Assembly (NCBI GenBank): GCA_946409635.1
Contig: CAMJXD010000002.1
Span: 62,001-126,000 of the forward strand
Direction: 5' to 3'
DNA length: 64,000 nt
Source: an uncultured Prevotellaceae bacterium
GTDB taxonomy: Bacteria; Bacteroidota; Bacteroidia; Bacteroidales; Muribaculaceae
The notes under the pieces are model-generated. The model did no database searches. It was not told the DNA's origin and was given only the letters and a program-made list of their open reading frames with translations. Positions 40,680 through 49,770 of this stretch are shown here, in pieces (position 1 is the first letter of the stretch; every line of letters starts with the position of its first letter). Position numbers and translations under genes: made by a program.

Positions 40680-42116
40680 GTGTCTAAAGGGCAGAGCAAC
40701 ATATCTCGCATGGCCATGAAGGCGATGGGGCTGTTTGGCGGCGTGCAGGTGATGGGCATCCTCTGTTCCATTGTGCGCACCAAGCTGGTGGCCATGTGGA
40801 TTGGTCCTGTCGGCATCGGCCTGTTCGGCCTGTTCAACAACGCCCTCGAGATGATTTCCACCGGCACCAACCTGGGCATCCGCTCAAGCAGCGTCCGCGA
40901 CATTTCCCAGGCCCACGAGAGCCGCAGCGCCGCCGTGGTGGCCCGCATGATCGCCGTGGTGCGCAAGTGGTCGATGTGGCTTGGCTTGGCCGGGGCACTG
41001 CTCACGCTCTCGCTGGCGCCGCTGCTCAGCCAGGTGACCTTCGGCGACGATGCCCACATCTGGGGCTTTGTCGCACTCAGCATCGCCGTGCTGCTTCAGG
41101 CGCTCACCAATGGCGAGTATGCTGTCCTGCAGGGCACTGCGCGGCTCAAGCGTCTGGCCAGCGTCACCCTGTGGGGCACGCTCACGGGACTCGCGGTATC
41201 GATCCCCCTGTTCTACCTGTTGCGTGAACGCAGCATTCTGCCCTCCATCATCGCCTATGCCACGGCACTGGCCGTGTTTGCCTGGGTCTTCCGCAGCCGT
41301 GAGTATCCAGTTGTGCACGTCGACCGGCGCGAGAGTTTCGACATGGGCAAGGGCTTCGTCAGGCTGGGCATCTTCATGACGCTCGGCAACTTTGCAGGCA
41401 TCCTGGCCAGCTATGCCTTCAATGCCTGGCTTAACGTCAATGCCGGCACCGAGGCCGTGGGCTTCTACCAGGCTGGATACACCCTCATCAACAAGTACAC
41501 GGGACTGATACTCACTGCACTGGGCATGGAGTACTACCCTCGCCTGTCGCGCGTGGCCCACAGCCGCATCAGGCTACGGGCCTTTGTCTCACAGGAGATC
41601 AATGTGTCGATTGCCGTCATGGCACCCGTGGTAGCGCTGTTCATCCTCCTGCGCGAGCTGGTAGTGTGGATCCTCTACACGCCTGAGTTCAATGTCATCC
41701 TCACCTTTGTCTCATGGGGCATGATAGGCACCGTGCTGCGCACCCTCTCGTGGTGCCTGGCCTTCACCATCCTGGCCAAGGGCGACGGCAAGACCTACCT
41801 GTGGACCGAGGTCGCCAGCGCCGTCATCAACCTGCTGCTCAACATCCTGTTCTACCGCTGGTGGGGACTCGACGGATTGGGTATCGCCTTCCTGGTTTCT
41901 TACCTGCTCTACACGCTCATCGTCATCGTGGTTTACTTTAAGGTTTATCGCCTAACAGTTTCTATTGCAAGCTTCTACAACTTGCTATGGACACTGGCGG
42001 TCGCTGCCGCAGTCATGGCTGCCATGGAGGCCGGACTCACTGCTGTCGCCGCCGTTATCACCGCCGTGAGCATCGCTGTTGCGGCCCGCCAGATCATCAC
42101 CCTGTGGAGAAAGTGA
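40680..42116 (+). CDS. Wzx-like polysaccharide flippase
   Basis: 478 residues, GTG start at 40680 (an ATG at 40710 is the alternative). About 12-14 membrane helices. The start ISRMAMKAMGLFGGVQVMGILCSIVRTKLVAMWIGPVGIGLFGLFNN is typical of O-antigen translocases of the MATE/MOP superfamily. FVRLGIFMTLGNFAGILASYAFNAWLN begins the second half. It would flip undecaprenyl-linked repeat units across the inner membrane. No polymerase or initiating transferase is adjacent; the partner here is the FemAB/GNAT-like gene. Confidence 0.92.
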   Translation: MSKGQSNISRMAMKAMGLFGGVQVMGILCSIVRTKLVAMWIGPVGIGLFGLFNNALEMISTGTNLGIRSSSVRDISQAHESRSAAVVARMIAVVRKWSMWLGLAGALLTLSLAPLLSQVTFGDDAHIWGFVALSIAVLLQALTNGEYAVLQGTARLKRLASVTLWGTLTGLAVSIPLFYLLRERSILPSIIAYATALAVFAWVFRSREYPVVHVDRRESFDMGKGFVRLGIFMTLGNFAGILASYAFNAWLNVNAGTEAVGFYQAGYTLINKYTGLILTALGMEYYPRLSRVAHSRIRLRAFVSQEINVSIAVMAPVVALFILLRELVVWILYTPEFNVILTFVSWGMIGTVLRTLSWCLAFTILAKGDGKTYLWTEVASAVINLLLNILFYRWWGLDGLGIAFLVSYLLYTLIVIVVYFKVYRLTVSIASFYNLLWTLAVAAAVMAAMEAGLTAVAAVITAVSIAVAARQIITLWRK

Positions 42117-42222
42117 CTCGTTTACTACCGGAAATAATCAAGGGCCTCGCCCTTATCGGTTAAATTTTTCAAAATTGGCCAGTTTTTATTAACAATTGCC
42201 ATCTCAAATCAAATTTTATTCC

Positions 42223-42230
42223 TATCTTTG
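42223..42230 (+). promoter_or_regulatory. Promoter -7 element of greA
   Basis: TATCTTTG, perfect consensus, with a leader of about 95 nt that includes a small TCTCA...TGAGA hairpin near 42265-42290. No TTG at ideal -33 spacing. Confidence 0.5.
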
Positions 42231-42333
42231 CACCGTTAAACCAAATTATTAACCGCGAGGGATCTCACCGGCATTCAGTTGAGATTCTTCTCATTTTTTG
42301 AGACTTTAAAAACAAAAAAACACAGTAATTATC

Positions 42334-42804
42334 ATGGCTATTACGTACATGACACAGGAAGGCTACGACAAGAAGATGGCCGAATTGGCCCATCTCGAGA
42401 ACGTAGAGCGCCCCGAGGTTGTCCGCGCCATCGTTGAGGCCAGGGACAAGGGGGACCTTTCAGAAAACGCAGAATATGATGCGGCCAAGGAACGCCAGGG
42501 CATGCTCGAGGCCAAGATTGCCGAGCTCAAGACCCTTATCGCATCGGCGCGCATCATCGACGAGAGCAAGATCACTACCGATGAGGTCCAGCTGCTCAAC
42601 AAGGTGACCATCAAGAACGTCAAGACCAAGACCAAGATGACCTATACCATCGTAACCGAGACCGAGGCCAACCTCGCCGAGGGCAAGATTTCTGTCACCA
42701 CCCCCATTGCCAAGGGTCTGCTCGGCCACAAGGTGGGTGAAATCGTCGACGTTCAGGCGCCTGCCGGACTGCTCAAGTTTGAAATCCTGAAAATCGAATT
42801 ATAA
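42334..42804 (+). CDS. greA: Transcription elongation factor GreA
   Basis: 156 residues, standard length. The N-terminal coiled coil carries the acidic tip DLSENAEYDAAKERQG, which enters the RNA polymerase secondary channel to stimulate cleavage of backtracked RNA. The C-terminal FKBP-like domain ends GEIVDVQAPAGLLKFEILKI. The HIT gene starts 19 bp later and is probably co-transcribed. Confidence 0.97.
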   Translation: MAITYMTQEGYDKKMAELAHLENVERPEVVRAIVEARDKGDLSENAEYDAAKERQGMLEAKIAELKTLIASARIIDESKITTDEVQLLNKVTIKNVKTKTKMTYTIVTETEANLAEGKISVTTPIAKGLLGHKVGEIVDVQAPAGLLKFEILKIEL

Positions 42805-42823
42805 TTCTCACACAATTTTCATC

Positions 42824-43216
42824 ATGGCAACCATTTTCAGCAAAATCGCCGCTGGCGAGATCCCTTGTTACAAGGTAGCCGAGGATGACCGCTACTTTGC
42901 ATTCCTCGACATCAACCCCATGGCCAAGGGCCACACCCTGGTCATTCCCAAGCATGAGGTGAACTACATGTTCGACCTCGACGAGGACGAGTATGCTGGC
43001 CTTTGGGCTTTTGCCCGCAAGGTGGCCATGGCGCTCGAGCAGGCTGTGCCCTGCAAGCGCATCGGCATCGGCGTGCTCGGTCTTGAGGTGCCCCATTGCC
43101 ACATCCACCTCGTGCCCCTGCAGAGCGAGAAGGACATGGCATTCGGTGGACCCAAGCTGACACTGCCCGACGAGCAGATGAAGGCCATCGCAGCAGCCAT
43201 CGCAGCTAAGCTCTGA
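42824..43216 (+). CDS. HIT family nucleotide hydrolase/transferase
   Basis: 130 residues. The triad HCHIHLVPL (H-x-H-x-H-x-x, near residues 95-103) is the HIT signature, preceded by the ATIFSKIAAGEIPCYKV start and KGHTLVIPKHEVN. It is of the HinT/HIT-like branch that hydrolyses AMP-N or ApnA-type compounds. Downstream of greA, as in many Bacteroidales. A strong terminator follows. Confidence 0.95.
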   Translation: MATIFSKIAAGEIPCYKVAEDDRYFAFLDINPMAKGHTLVIPKHEVNYMFDLDEDEYAGLWAFARKVAMALEQAVPCKRIGIGVLGLEVPHCHIHLVPLQSEKDMAFGGPKLTLPDEQMKAIAAAIAAKL

Positions 43217-43268
43217 CACCATCCACCCCTCAACGGGTTGGCTCTCAGGTGTCACACCATATCATGGC

Positions 43269-43308
43269 GGGTGCTTGTCCATCGCTACGTGGACAGGCAC
43301 CCTTCTTT
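43269..43308 (+). terminator. Terminator of the greA-HIT unit
   Basis: 13-bp stem with a single G-U pair (43269-43281 / 43290-43302) and tail TTCTTT. Confidence 0.8.
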
Positions 43309-43412
43309 GACAACAAGGCATCGCTGCTGCACCATCGACGCTTATTCTTGATTCTGCTACCATTATTATTGGCGACTACACGCAATCCGTTATTTTTCAT
43401 TTACTTTGCATC

Positions 43413-44324
43413 ATGGAAATGAAGAAGAAGATATTTAATCTGGACTGCATCGACACCTATAACAAGGCTATCGGTGTCGAGACGATGCACCCGCTAGTCT
43501 CGGTCGTCGATGTGCAATCCTGCCCCGACTGGATCAACGGCATCACAATGAGGTATGGCATCTATGCGCTGTTTCTCAAGCAGGGCGATGGATGCTCGGC
43601 ACGATATGGCCGCGAGAAGTATGACTATCAGGCCGGTACCATTGTCACCTTCGCCCCGGGACAGTTGGTCGACGTGATGTGGAACAAGGACTTGCCCATG
43701 CCGCCCTCACGCGCCCTGCTGTTCCATCCCGACCTCATCTACGGCACGCCGTTGGGACGCAAGATTCATGACTATGCCTTCTTTGACTACAACCAGCGAG
43801 AGGCCCTGCACCTGTCCGACCGCGAACGTGCCATCATCACGGGCCTGCTCGACCAGATCGCTGCCGAGGTCGAGCACCCGGTCGACCACCACAGCCAGAC
43901 GATCATCACCGACGCCATCTCTATGCTCCTGGACTACTGCATGCGCTACTACGAGCGCCAGTTCATCACCCGTCACAAGGTATGCAGCGACATTTACTCG
44001 GCCTTTGAGCGGCAACTACGCGACTACTTCAAGGGCGACCAGCCGCAGCTCAGCGGATTCCCCACAGTAGCCTTTTTTGCCGACAAGGCACACCTGTCGA
44101 CCAGCTACTTCGGCGACCTCATCAAGAAGGAGGCGGGCATGACAGCCCAGGCCGTCATCCAGGAGGCCGTCATCGGCCAGTCCAAGCAGCTACTGCTCGA
44201 GGGCACGCTCTCTATCAACGAGATCGCCTATCAACTGGGATTCCAGTACCCCCAACACTTCACCCGCCTGTTCAAGAGCAAGGTGGGCATCACCCCTAAC
44301 CAATACCGCCACCAACTTAACTGA
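43413..44324 (+). CDS. AraC family transcriptional regulator
   Basis: 303 residues. The N-terminal ~190 residues form a cupin-like sensing domain (FFDYNQREALHLSDRE near 125), followed by a C-terminal double helix-turn-helix: FADKAHLSTSYFGDLIKKEAGMTAQ and SINEIAYQLGFQYPQHFTRLFKSKVGITPNQYR. The stop of this gene is 8 bp before a bile acid:sodium symporter-family gene, so it probably controls its own operon in response to a small molecule handled by that transporter. A start two codons later (43419) is possible. Confidence 0.93.
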   Translation: MEMKKKIFNLDCIDTYNKAIGVETMHPLVSVVDVQSCPDWINGITMRYGIYALFLKQGDGCSARYGREKYDYQAGTIVTFAPGQLVDVMWNKDLPMPPSRALLFHPDLIYGTPLGRKIHDYAFFDYNQREALHLSDRERAIITGLLDQIAAEVEHPVDHHSQTIITDAISMLLDYCMRYYERQFITRHKVCSDIYSAFERQLRDYFKGDQPQLSGFPTVAFFADKAHLSTSYFGDLIKKEAGMTAQAVIQEAVIGQSKQLLLEGTLSINEIAYQLGFQYPQHFTRLFKSKVGITPNQYRHQLN

Positions 44325-44332
44325 AAACCGAC

Positions 44333-45178
44333 ATGAATACTATATGGATCGTCCTGCCCATCCTGACGCTGCTCATGTTTGAGCTGGGCCTGAACCTCAA
44401 GATCGAAGACTTCAAGCTGTTCAAGACTCGCCCCCGTCCCGTGCTGGCCGGCCTGGCCGGACAACTCATCGTCCTGCCCCTGCTGGCTTGGCTCATCGGC
44501 ATGGCTTTGGGCCTGGAACCCATCTACCTCATCGGCTTTGTGCTTATCGCCTGCTGCCCCGGTGGCAGTTCCTCCAACGTCTTCTCCATGCTGGCCCGGG
44601 GCGACGTCGCCCTGTCGGTCTCGCTCACGGCGTGCAGCAGCATCATCACCCTGGTGACCGTACCGCTCATCATGGGATGGGTCTCGATGGCCAGCGGCAG
44701 CGCTGTCAATGTCCACCTGCCTGTGGGCCGACTGTTCATGCAGAACATCGTGCTCATGTTCCTGCCCATAGCCGTGGGTATCGCCGTGCGCAAGAAGTGG
44801 CCTGCCGCAGCCGACAAGATGCACGCCATCCTGTCGCGCATCGCCTTCCCGGCACTCATCTTCCTGGCCACGGTTTTCTTCATTCAGAACCGTGACGCCA
44901 TCATCGACAAGTTCGGCCAGTTGGGGCTCTCGGTGAGCGTGCTCATCCTGCTCGCCATGGGCAGCGGGGCCCTCTTGTCCCGCGCCTTGAGGCTTACAGG
45001 CCAGGAACGGCGCACCATCGTCATCGAGGTGGGCATGCAGAACGCCGCCCAGGCCATCGCCATAGCCAGCAGCCCCATGGGCTTCAACAACGACGTCATC
45101 GCCGTTCCGGCCATCATCTACGCCCTGATGATGAATGTCATCCTCATCACCTATGTCGCCATCGTCAAGCGCCGCTAA
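44333..45178 (+). CDS. Bile acid:sodium symporter family transporter
   Basis: 281 residues, about 9-10 membrane helices. Core motif CCPGGSSSNVFSMLARGDVALSVSLTACSS (residues ~63-92) is the ASBT-fold crossover, and IEVGMQNAAQAIAIASSPMGFNND is the second conserved block. Bacterial members move bile acids, pantoate, or other organic anions with Na+. Encoded 8 bp after an AraC regulator. In a gut organism bile acid handling is attractive, but the substrate cannot be read from sequence. Confidence 0.92.
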   Translation: MNTIWIVLPILTLLMFELGLNLKIEDFKLFKTRPRPVLAGLAGQLIVLPLLAWLIGMALGLEPIYLIGFVLIACCPGGSSSNVFSMLARGDVALSVSLTACSSIITLVTVPLIMGWVSMASGSAVNVHLPVGRLFMQNIVLMFLPIAVGIAVRKKWPAAADKMHAILSRIAFPALIFLATVFFIQNRDAIIDKFGQLGLSVSVLILLAMGSGALLSRALRLTGQERRTIVIEVGMQNAAQAIAIASSPMGFNNDVIAVPAIIYALMMNVILITYVAIVKRR

Positions 45179-45331
45179 AATGGGGCATCCTTTTCAGGTG
45201 ACCTAAAACCACATTCTCACCATAGCGCCACAGCATGTGACTGAATCGGTCAAACGGTTACCGTGACGGCATTTTTCGTTAATAAACCTTATTGTTAGGG
45301 GCACGAGGGTAGACTTTTGCGGGATTTTTTG

Positions 45332-45339
45332 TATCTTTG
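45332..45339 (+). promoter_or_regulatory. Promoter -7 element of the parE operon
   Basis: TATCTTTG, consensus -7, 31 bp before the parE ATG at 45370. A TTTG 12 bp upstream is too close to be the -33 box. Confidence 0.5.
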
Positions 45340-45369
45340 CAAGTTAAAACGCAGATTCTACAACCAATA

Positions 45370-47355
45370 ATGTCACAAGACAATAACAAACCCATCATCG
45401 AGGAGCCCGACAACAGTCTGGGCCAACAGGCAGCGAGCGACTTCGGCGGATACGAGGAGCTGGTCACGCTATCGCCACGTGAGCACATCAGGCTGCGCCC
45501 CGGCATGTACATCGGCAAGCTGGGCGACGGCTCACAAGACGACGACGGCATCTATGTCCTCATCAAGGAGGTCATCGACAACAGCATCGACGAGTTCAAC
45601 ACAGGCTATGCCAAGCCCGTCATCGACATCGACGTGGCCGACGGCGTGGTCACCATCCGTGACTACGGACGCGGCATCCCCCTCAACCAGGTCAAGGACG
45701 CATCAAGCAAGATGAACACCGGCGCCAAGTATGACACCCAGACCTACAAGCGCTCGGTCGGACTCAACGGTGTCGGCATCAAGGCGGTCAACGCCCTGTC
45801 CACCGAGTTCTACATTCGCAGCGTGCGCGACGGCCAGTGCTCGGCTGTGCTCTATCATGAGGGGCTCGTCACCCAGCAGAGCGGCATCATCGCCGCCGAC
45901 GAGGGCGAGGAAAACGGCACCCTCGTGCGCTTCAAGCCCGACGCCTCAATCTTCAAGAACTACCAGTTCCGCGAGGAGTTCATCGAGTCGATGATCAAGA
46001 ACTACTCCTACCTCAACACGGGCCTCACCCTCGTGCTCAACGGCAAGAAGTACCACTCCCGCAACGGACTCAGCGACCTGGTAAAGGACAAGATGACCAA
46101 CGACCCCCTCTACCCGCTCATGCACTTCACCGGCGACGACATCGAGGTAGTCATCACCCATGCCGCACAGCTCGGCGAGGAGTTCTACTCGTTTGTCAAC
46201 GGACAGCACACCACCCAGGGCGGCACACACCAGAGCGCCTTCCGCGAGGCCCTGTCCAGAACCATCAAGGAGTTCTATGGCAAGAACTTTGAGTACAGCG
46301 ACATCCGCAACGGCATTGTCGCCGCCATCAGCATCAAGGTCGAGGAACCCGTCTTTGAGTCGCAGACCAAGATCAAGCTCGGCAGCTCCATCATGTGGAA
46401 GGACGGACCTACCATCTACAAGTATGTCAACGACTTCATCAAGAAGGAGCTCGACGACTATCTCCACAAGACCCCCGACACCGCCGAGGTCCTGCTCAAG
46501 AAGATCCAGGACAATGAGCGCGAGCGCAAGGCCATCGCTGGCGTGAGCAAGCAGGTGCGCGAAAACGTCAAGAAGGCCACCCTGCACAACGACAAGCTGC
46601 GCGACTGCCGCGTCCACTTCAACGACGCCCGCGCCCCCAAGGCCGGCGACCGCCGCGACGAGACCTCAATCTTCATCACCGAGGGTCTGAGCGCAAGCGG
46701 CTCGATTACCAAGATTCGCGACGTCGAGACCCAGGCCGTGTTCTCGCTGCGAGGCAAGCCGCTCAACACCTTCGGCCTCGACCCCAAGAAGGTCATCACC
46801 AACCTCGAGTTTGCCCTGCTGCAGGCGGCCCTCAACATCCAGGACGGCATCGACGGACTGCGCTACAACAAGGTCATCATCGCTACCGATGCCGATGTCG
46901 ACGGCATGCACATACGCCTGCTGCTGCTCACCTACTTCCTCCAGTTCTGCCCCGAGCTGGTCAAGACCGGGCACCTCTACATCCTGCAGACGCCCCTGTT
47001 CCGCGTTCTCAACAAGAAGGAGGCCAAGCGCAAGACCCGCTCGTCAAAGCGCGAGGCCAAGCCGCAGAAGGTCGAGACCTACTACTGCTACACCGACGAG
47101 GAGCGCCTCGCGGCCCTCAACAAGCTGGGCGACGCGGCCGAGATCACCCGATTCAAGGGACTGGGCGAAATCTCGCCCGACGAGTTCAAGGACTTCATCG
47201 GGCCCGACATGAGGCTCGACCGCGTGCAGCTGCGCAAAGAGGATTCCGTCAAGCAGATGCTCGCCTTCTTCATGGGCAAGAACACCATGGAGCGACAGAC
47301 TTTCATTATTGACAACCTAGTGAATGAGGATGATGAAGACATCACAGTGCATTGA
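45370..47355 (+). CDS. parE: DNA topoisomerase IV subunit B
   Basis: 661 residues from the ATG at 45370 (MSQDNNKP), just inside the promoter. GHKL ATPase: [35 protein letters not shown]. Toprim: [17 protein letters not shown] (Glu of EGxSA) and [21 protein letters not shown] (DxD). The C-terminus has the [17 protein letters not shown] block. It lacks the insertion of gyrase B and is the right length for ParE. It relaxes and decatenates DNA with ParC, which is not in the window. It overlaps coaD by up to 32 bp. Confidence 0.95.
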   Translation: MSQDNNKPIIEEPDNSLGQQAASDFGGYEELVTLSPREHIRLRPGMYIGKLGDGSQDDDGIYVLIKEVIDNSIDEFNTGYAKPVIDIDVADGVVTIRDYGRGIPLNQVKDASSKMNTGAKYDTQTYKRSVGLNGVGIKAVNALSTEFYIRSVRDGQCSAVLYHEGLVTQQSGIIAADEGEENGTLVRFKPDASIFKNYQFREEFIESMIKNYSYLNTGLTLVLNGKKYHSRNGLSDLVKDKMTNDPLYPLMHFTGDDIEVVITHAAQLGEEFYSFVNGQHTTQGGTHQSAFREALSRTIKEFYGKNFEYSDIRNGIVAAISIKVEEPVFESQTKIKLGSSIMWKDGPTIYKYVNDFIKKELDDYLHKTPDTAEVLLKKIQDNERERKAIAGVSKQVRENVKKATLHNDKLRDCRVHFNDARAPKAGDRRDETSIFITEGLSASGSITKIRDVETQAVFSLRGKPLNTFGLDPKKVITNLEFALLQAALNIQDGIDGLRYNKVIIATDADVDGMHIRLLLLTYFLQFCPELVKTGHLYILQTPLFRVLNKKEAKRKTRSSKREAKPQKVETYYCYTDEERLAALNKLGDAAEITRFKGLGEISPDEFKDFIGPDMRLDRVQLRKEDSVKQMLAFFMGKNTMERQTFIIDNLVNEDDEDITVH

Positions 47356-47830
47356 CAACCAGCAGGAGCGCGTCGCGCTCTTTCCGGGGTCGTTCGACCC
47401 CTTCACCCGTGGCCACGAGTCCATAGTCAGGAGGGCCCTGCCCCTGTTCGACAAGTTTGTCATCGCCATCGGCGTCAACGCCGACAAGCACCCCTTCATG
47501 ACCATGCAGCAGCGCAAGCAGTGGATACAGGACGTCTTCAACGACGACCCTCGCGTTCAGGTCATCACCTACGACGGGCTCACCGTCGATGTCGCCCGGC
47601 AGGTGGGCGCCCGCTTCATCGTGCGCGGCGTCAGGCTGATCCAGGACTTTGAGAACGAGAAGCACCTGGCCGAGGTCAACCGCGACCTCACCGGCATCGA
47701 GACCATCCTGCTCTATACCCTGCCCGAGTACAGCCACATCAGCAGCAGCATCGTCCGTGAGCTCGCCCGCTACGGACAGGACGTCAGCTCCTATCTGCCC
47801 CAGGGCATGCAACTCCCCCAGCCCGAGTAG
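47324..47830 (+). CDS. coaD: Phosphopantetheine adenylyltransferase
   Basis: 168 residues. Fourth step of coenzyme A synthesis: 4'-phosphopantetheine + ATP to dephospho-CoA. [22 protein letters not shown] carries the T/HxGH nucleotidyltransferase motif, followed by [20 protein letters not shown] and the PPi-binding [11 protein letters not shown]. Three in-frame ATGs (47324, 47330, 47333) fall inside the end of parE, so translation is coupled. The S41 protease follows after a spacer with 9-bp repeats. Confidence 0.96.
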   Translation: MRMMKTSQCIDNQQERVALFPGSFDPFTRGHESIVRRALPLFDKFVIAIGVNADKHPFMTMQQRKQWIQDVFNDDPRVQVITYDGLTVDVARQVGARFIVRGVRLIQDFENEKHLAEVNRDLTGIETILLYTLPEYSHISSSIVRELARYGQDVSSYLPQGMQLPQPE

Positions 47831-47840
47831 CCTAATTAAT

Positions 47841-47876
47841 CCAATCGGCCCAATTGGCCCAATAAGCCCAATCAAG
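47841..47876 (+). repeat. Four tandem 9-bp units (CCAATnnGC-like)
   Basis: Consecutive units CCAATCGGC, CCAATTGGC, CCAATAAGC, CCAATCAAG in the 61-bp spacer between coaD and the S41 protease gene. A fifth, degenerate unit may precede it. If read through it would encode Pro-Ile-Gly triplets. Confidence 0.75.
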
Positions 47877-47891
47877 AACATCAATTTCATC

Positions 47892-49529
47892 ATGTACAAG
47901 AGAATAACGATTGTCATGGCGATGACCATGGCACTGGCATCGGCCTTACAGGCTCAACGAGCACTGCCCCAGGCCATGCAGAAGCTGCTCAACGCCGAGT
48001 ATGCCATCTCAAGCCTCTACGTCGACTCGGTCAACGAGGACAAGCTTATCGAGTCGGCCATCAAGGGCATGCTCGAGAGCCTTGACCCCCACTCGTCCTA
48101 TACCGATGCCCGCGAGACCAAGGAACTCGAGGAACCCCTCCAGGGTGAGTTCAGCGGCGTGGGCATCCAGTTCAACATGAACAAGGACACCCTCTATGTC
48201 ATCCAGACCGTACCCGGCGGACCCAGTGAACGCGTCGGCGTCTTGGCCGGCGACCGCATCATCATGGTCAACGACACCCTCATCGCTGGTGTCAAGATGC
48301 GCAACAGCGACATCATGAAGCGCCTGCGGGGCAAGAAGGGGACCACCGTCACCATCAAGGTCATGAGACCCAGTGTCAAGGAACTCATCACCTTCCGCAT
48401 CACCCGCGACAACATCCCCCTGCACAGCATCGACGCCCAGTACATGATTGACTCCACGACGGGCTACCTGCGCATCTCGCGCTTCGGCGCCAAGACCCAC
48501 GACGAGATGATGGACGCCATCAAGGCCCTCACCAAGCAGGGCATGACTCAACTCGTCATCGACCTGAGCGACAACGGCGGCGGATACCTCAATGCGGCCA
48601 TCGACATGTGTAACGAGTTTCTCGACCGCGGGCAGCTCATGGTCTACACCCAGGGCGACAACTCCCCACGCAACGAGGCCCACGCCAACGGCTATGGCCT
48701 GTACAAGGACCTGCACCTCGTCGTCATCGTCAACCAGTACTCGGCTTCGGCAGCCGAAATCTTTGCCGGGGCCATGCAGGACTGGGACCGCGCCGTGGTC
48801 GTGGGACGACGCACCTTCGGCAAGGGACTGGTACAGCGCCCCTTCAAGTTTGACGACGGGTCGATGATGCGCCTCACCGTGGCCCGCTACTACACCCCCA
48901 GCGGACGATGCATCCAGAAGCCCTACAGCCGCGGCGACAAGAAGGCCTATGAGCACGAGCTGCTCGACCGTGCCGACGAGGGCGAGTTCTACTGCCTCGA
49001 CAGCATCCAGTTCAACGACTCGCTGCGCTACACCACATGCATCACTGGGCGCACCATCTATGGCGGTGGCGGCGTCATGCCCGACGTCTATGTGCCCATC
49101 GACACCACCGAGTACTCTACCTACTACCGCGACCTCACCGCCAAGGGCATCGCCAACCAGTTTACCATCAAGTACGTCGACCAGCACCGCCAGCAACTCA
49201 CCAGGCAGTACAAGACCGTCAACGACTTTGACGCCCACTTCACCGTCAGCGACGACATGATGGCCCAGTTCATCGCCATGGGCGAGCAGGACAGCGTCAA
49301 GTATGACGAGGCGAAATACCGCACCAGCGAGCGGCTGCTCAAGGACATCATCAAGGGCCTCATCGCTCGAGACATCTATGGAGACGCCAGTGCCTATAGC
49401 GTCATCCTCAGTCACCGTAACCGCGACCTCAAGGCCGCCCTCGACGTGCTCAACGACCGCGACCGCTACGCCAGGCTCCTGCGCGAGGGCAACCCCGACT
49501 ACGAGCGACTGGTCCACAAAGCCCACTAG
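47892..49529 (+). CDS. S41 family C-terminal processing peptidase
   Basis: 545 residues from the ATG at 47892 (MYKRITIVMAMTMALASALQAQ signal peptide). A PDZ domain (about 85-165: GVGIQFNMNKDTLYVIQTVPGGPSERVGVLAGDRIIMVND) precedes the S41 core with Ser in NQYSASAAEIF (284-286) and Lys311 in TFGKGLVQ, the Ser-Lys pair. Periplasmic protease that trims C-termini of envelope proteins. The parE-coaD-S41 order is common in Bacteroidales. A hairpin terminator lies at 49627. Confidence 0.94.
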   Translation: MYKRITIVMAMTMALASALQAQRALPQAMQKLLNAEYAISSLYVDSVNEDKLIESAIKGMLESLDPHSSYTDARETKELEEPLQGEFSGVGIQFNMNKDTLYVIQTVPGGPSERVGVLAGDRIIMVNDTLIAGVKMRNSDIMKRLRGKKGTTVTIKVMRPSVKELITFRITRDNIPLHSIDAQYMIDSTTGYLRISRFGAKTHDEMMDAIKALTKQGMTQLVIDLSDNGGGYLNAAIDMCNEFLDRGQLMVYTQGDNSPRNEAHANGYGLYKDLHLVVIVNQYSASAAEIFAGAMQDWDRAVVVGRRTFGKGLVQRPFKFDDGSMMRLTVARYYTPSGRCIQKPYSRGDKKAYEHELLDRADEGEFYCLDSIQFNDSLRYTTCITGRTIYGGGGVMPDVYVPIDTTEYSTYYRDLTAKGIANQFTIKYVDQHRQQLTRQYKTVNDFDAHFTVSDDMMAQFIAMGEQDSVKYDEAKYRTSERLLKDIIKGLIARDIYGDASAYSVILSHRNRDLKAALDVLNDRDRYARLLREGNPDYERLVHKAH

Positions 49530-49626
49530 CGATCCCCCAAAATGTACCGACAGGTGTTGCCGATAATCAGTATGACACAATCTCGTTAACATCATCGATT
49601 ATTTCACCCTACAGTCATACATTTCT

Positions 49627-49654
49627 AAAAGCCCGGATTCCCATCCGGGTTTTT
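49627..49654 (+). terminator. Terminator of the parE-coaD-S41 unit
   Basis: CCCGGAT-TCCC-ATCCGGG stem followed by T5, flanked by A-run: a good rho-independent terminator 100 bp after the stop. Confidence 0.85.
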
Positions 49655-49681
49655 ATTATTCATAAAAAAGATTGAAATTTA

Positions 49682-49712
49682 TTTGCCATTTCAATAATTA
49701 GTGTTATTTTTG
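49682..49712 (+). promoter_or_regulatory. Promoter of the FnIII-dockerin protein gene
   Basis: -33 TTTG (49682-49685) and -7 TATTTTTG (49705-49712), 19-bp spacing, with a 50-nt leader. Confidence 0.7.
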
Positions 49713-49770
49713 CACAATGAAACCGAAAAAACTTTTTATTTATTAACTTTATTAATTCATCCAAATCATT

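Noticed and set aside
48009-49595. Minus-strand 528-codon frame opposite the S41 protease; similar large shadow frames opposite LRR, parE, ugd and inositol-phosphate synthase genes
   Set aside because: Codon bias of the GC-rich true genes suppresses stops on the other strand; none carries a recognisable motif.
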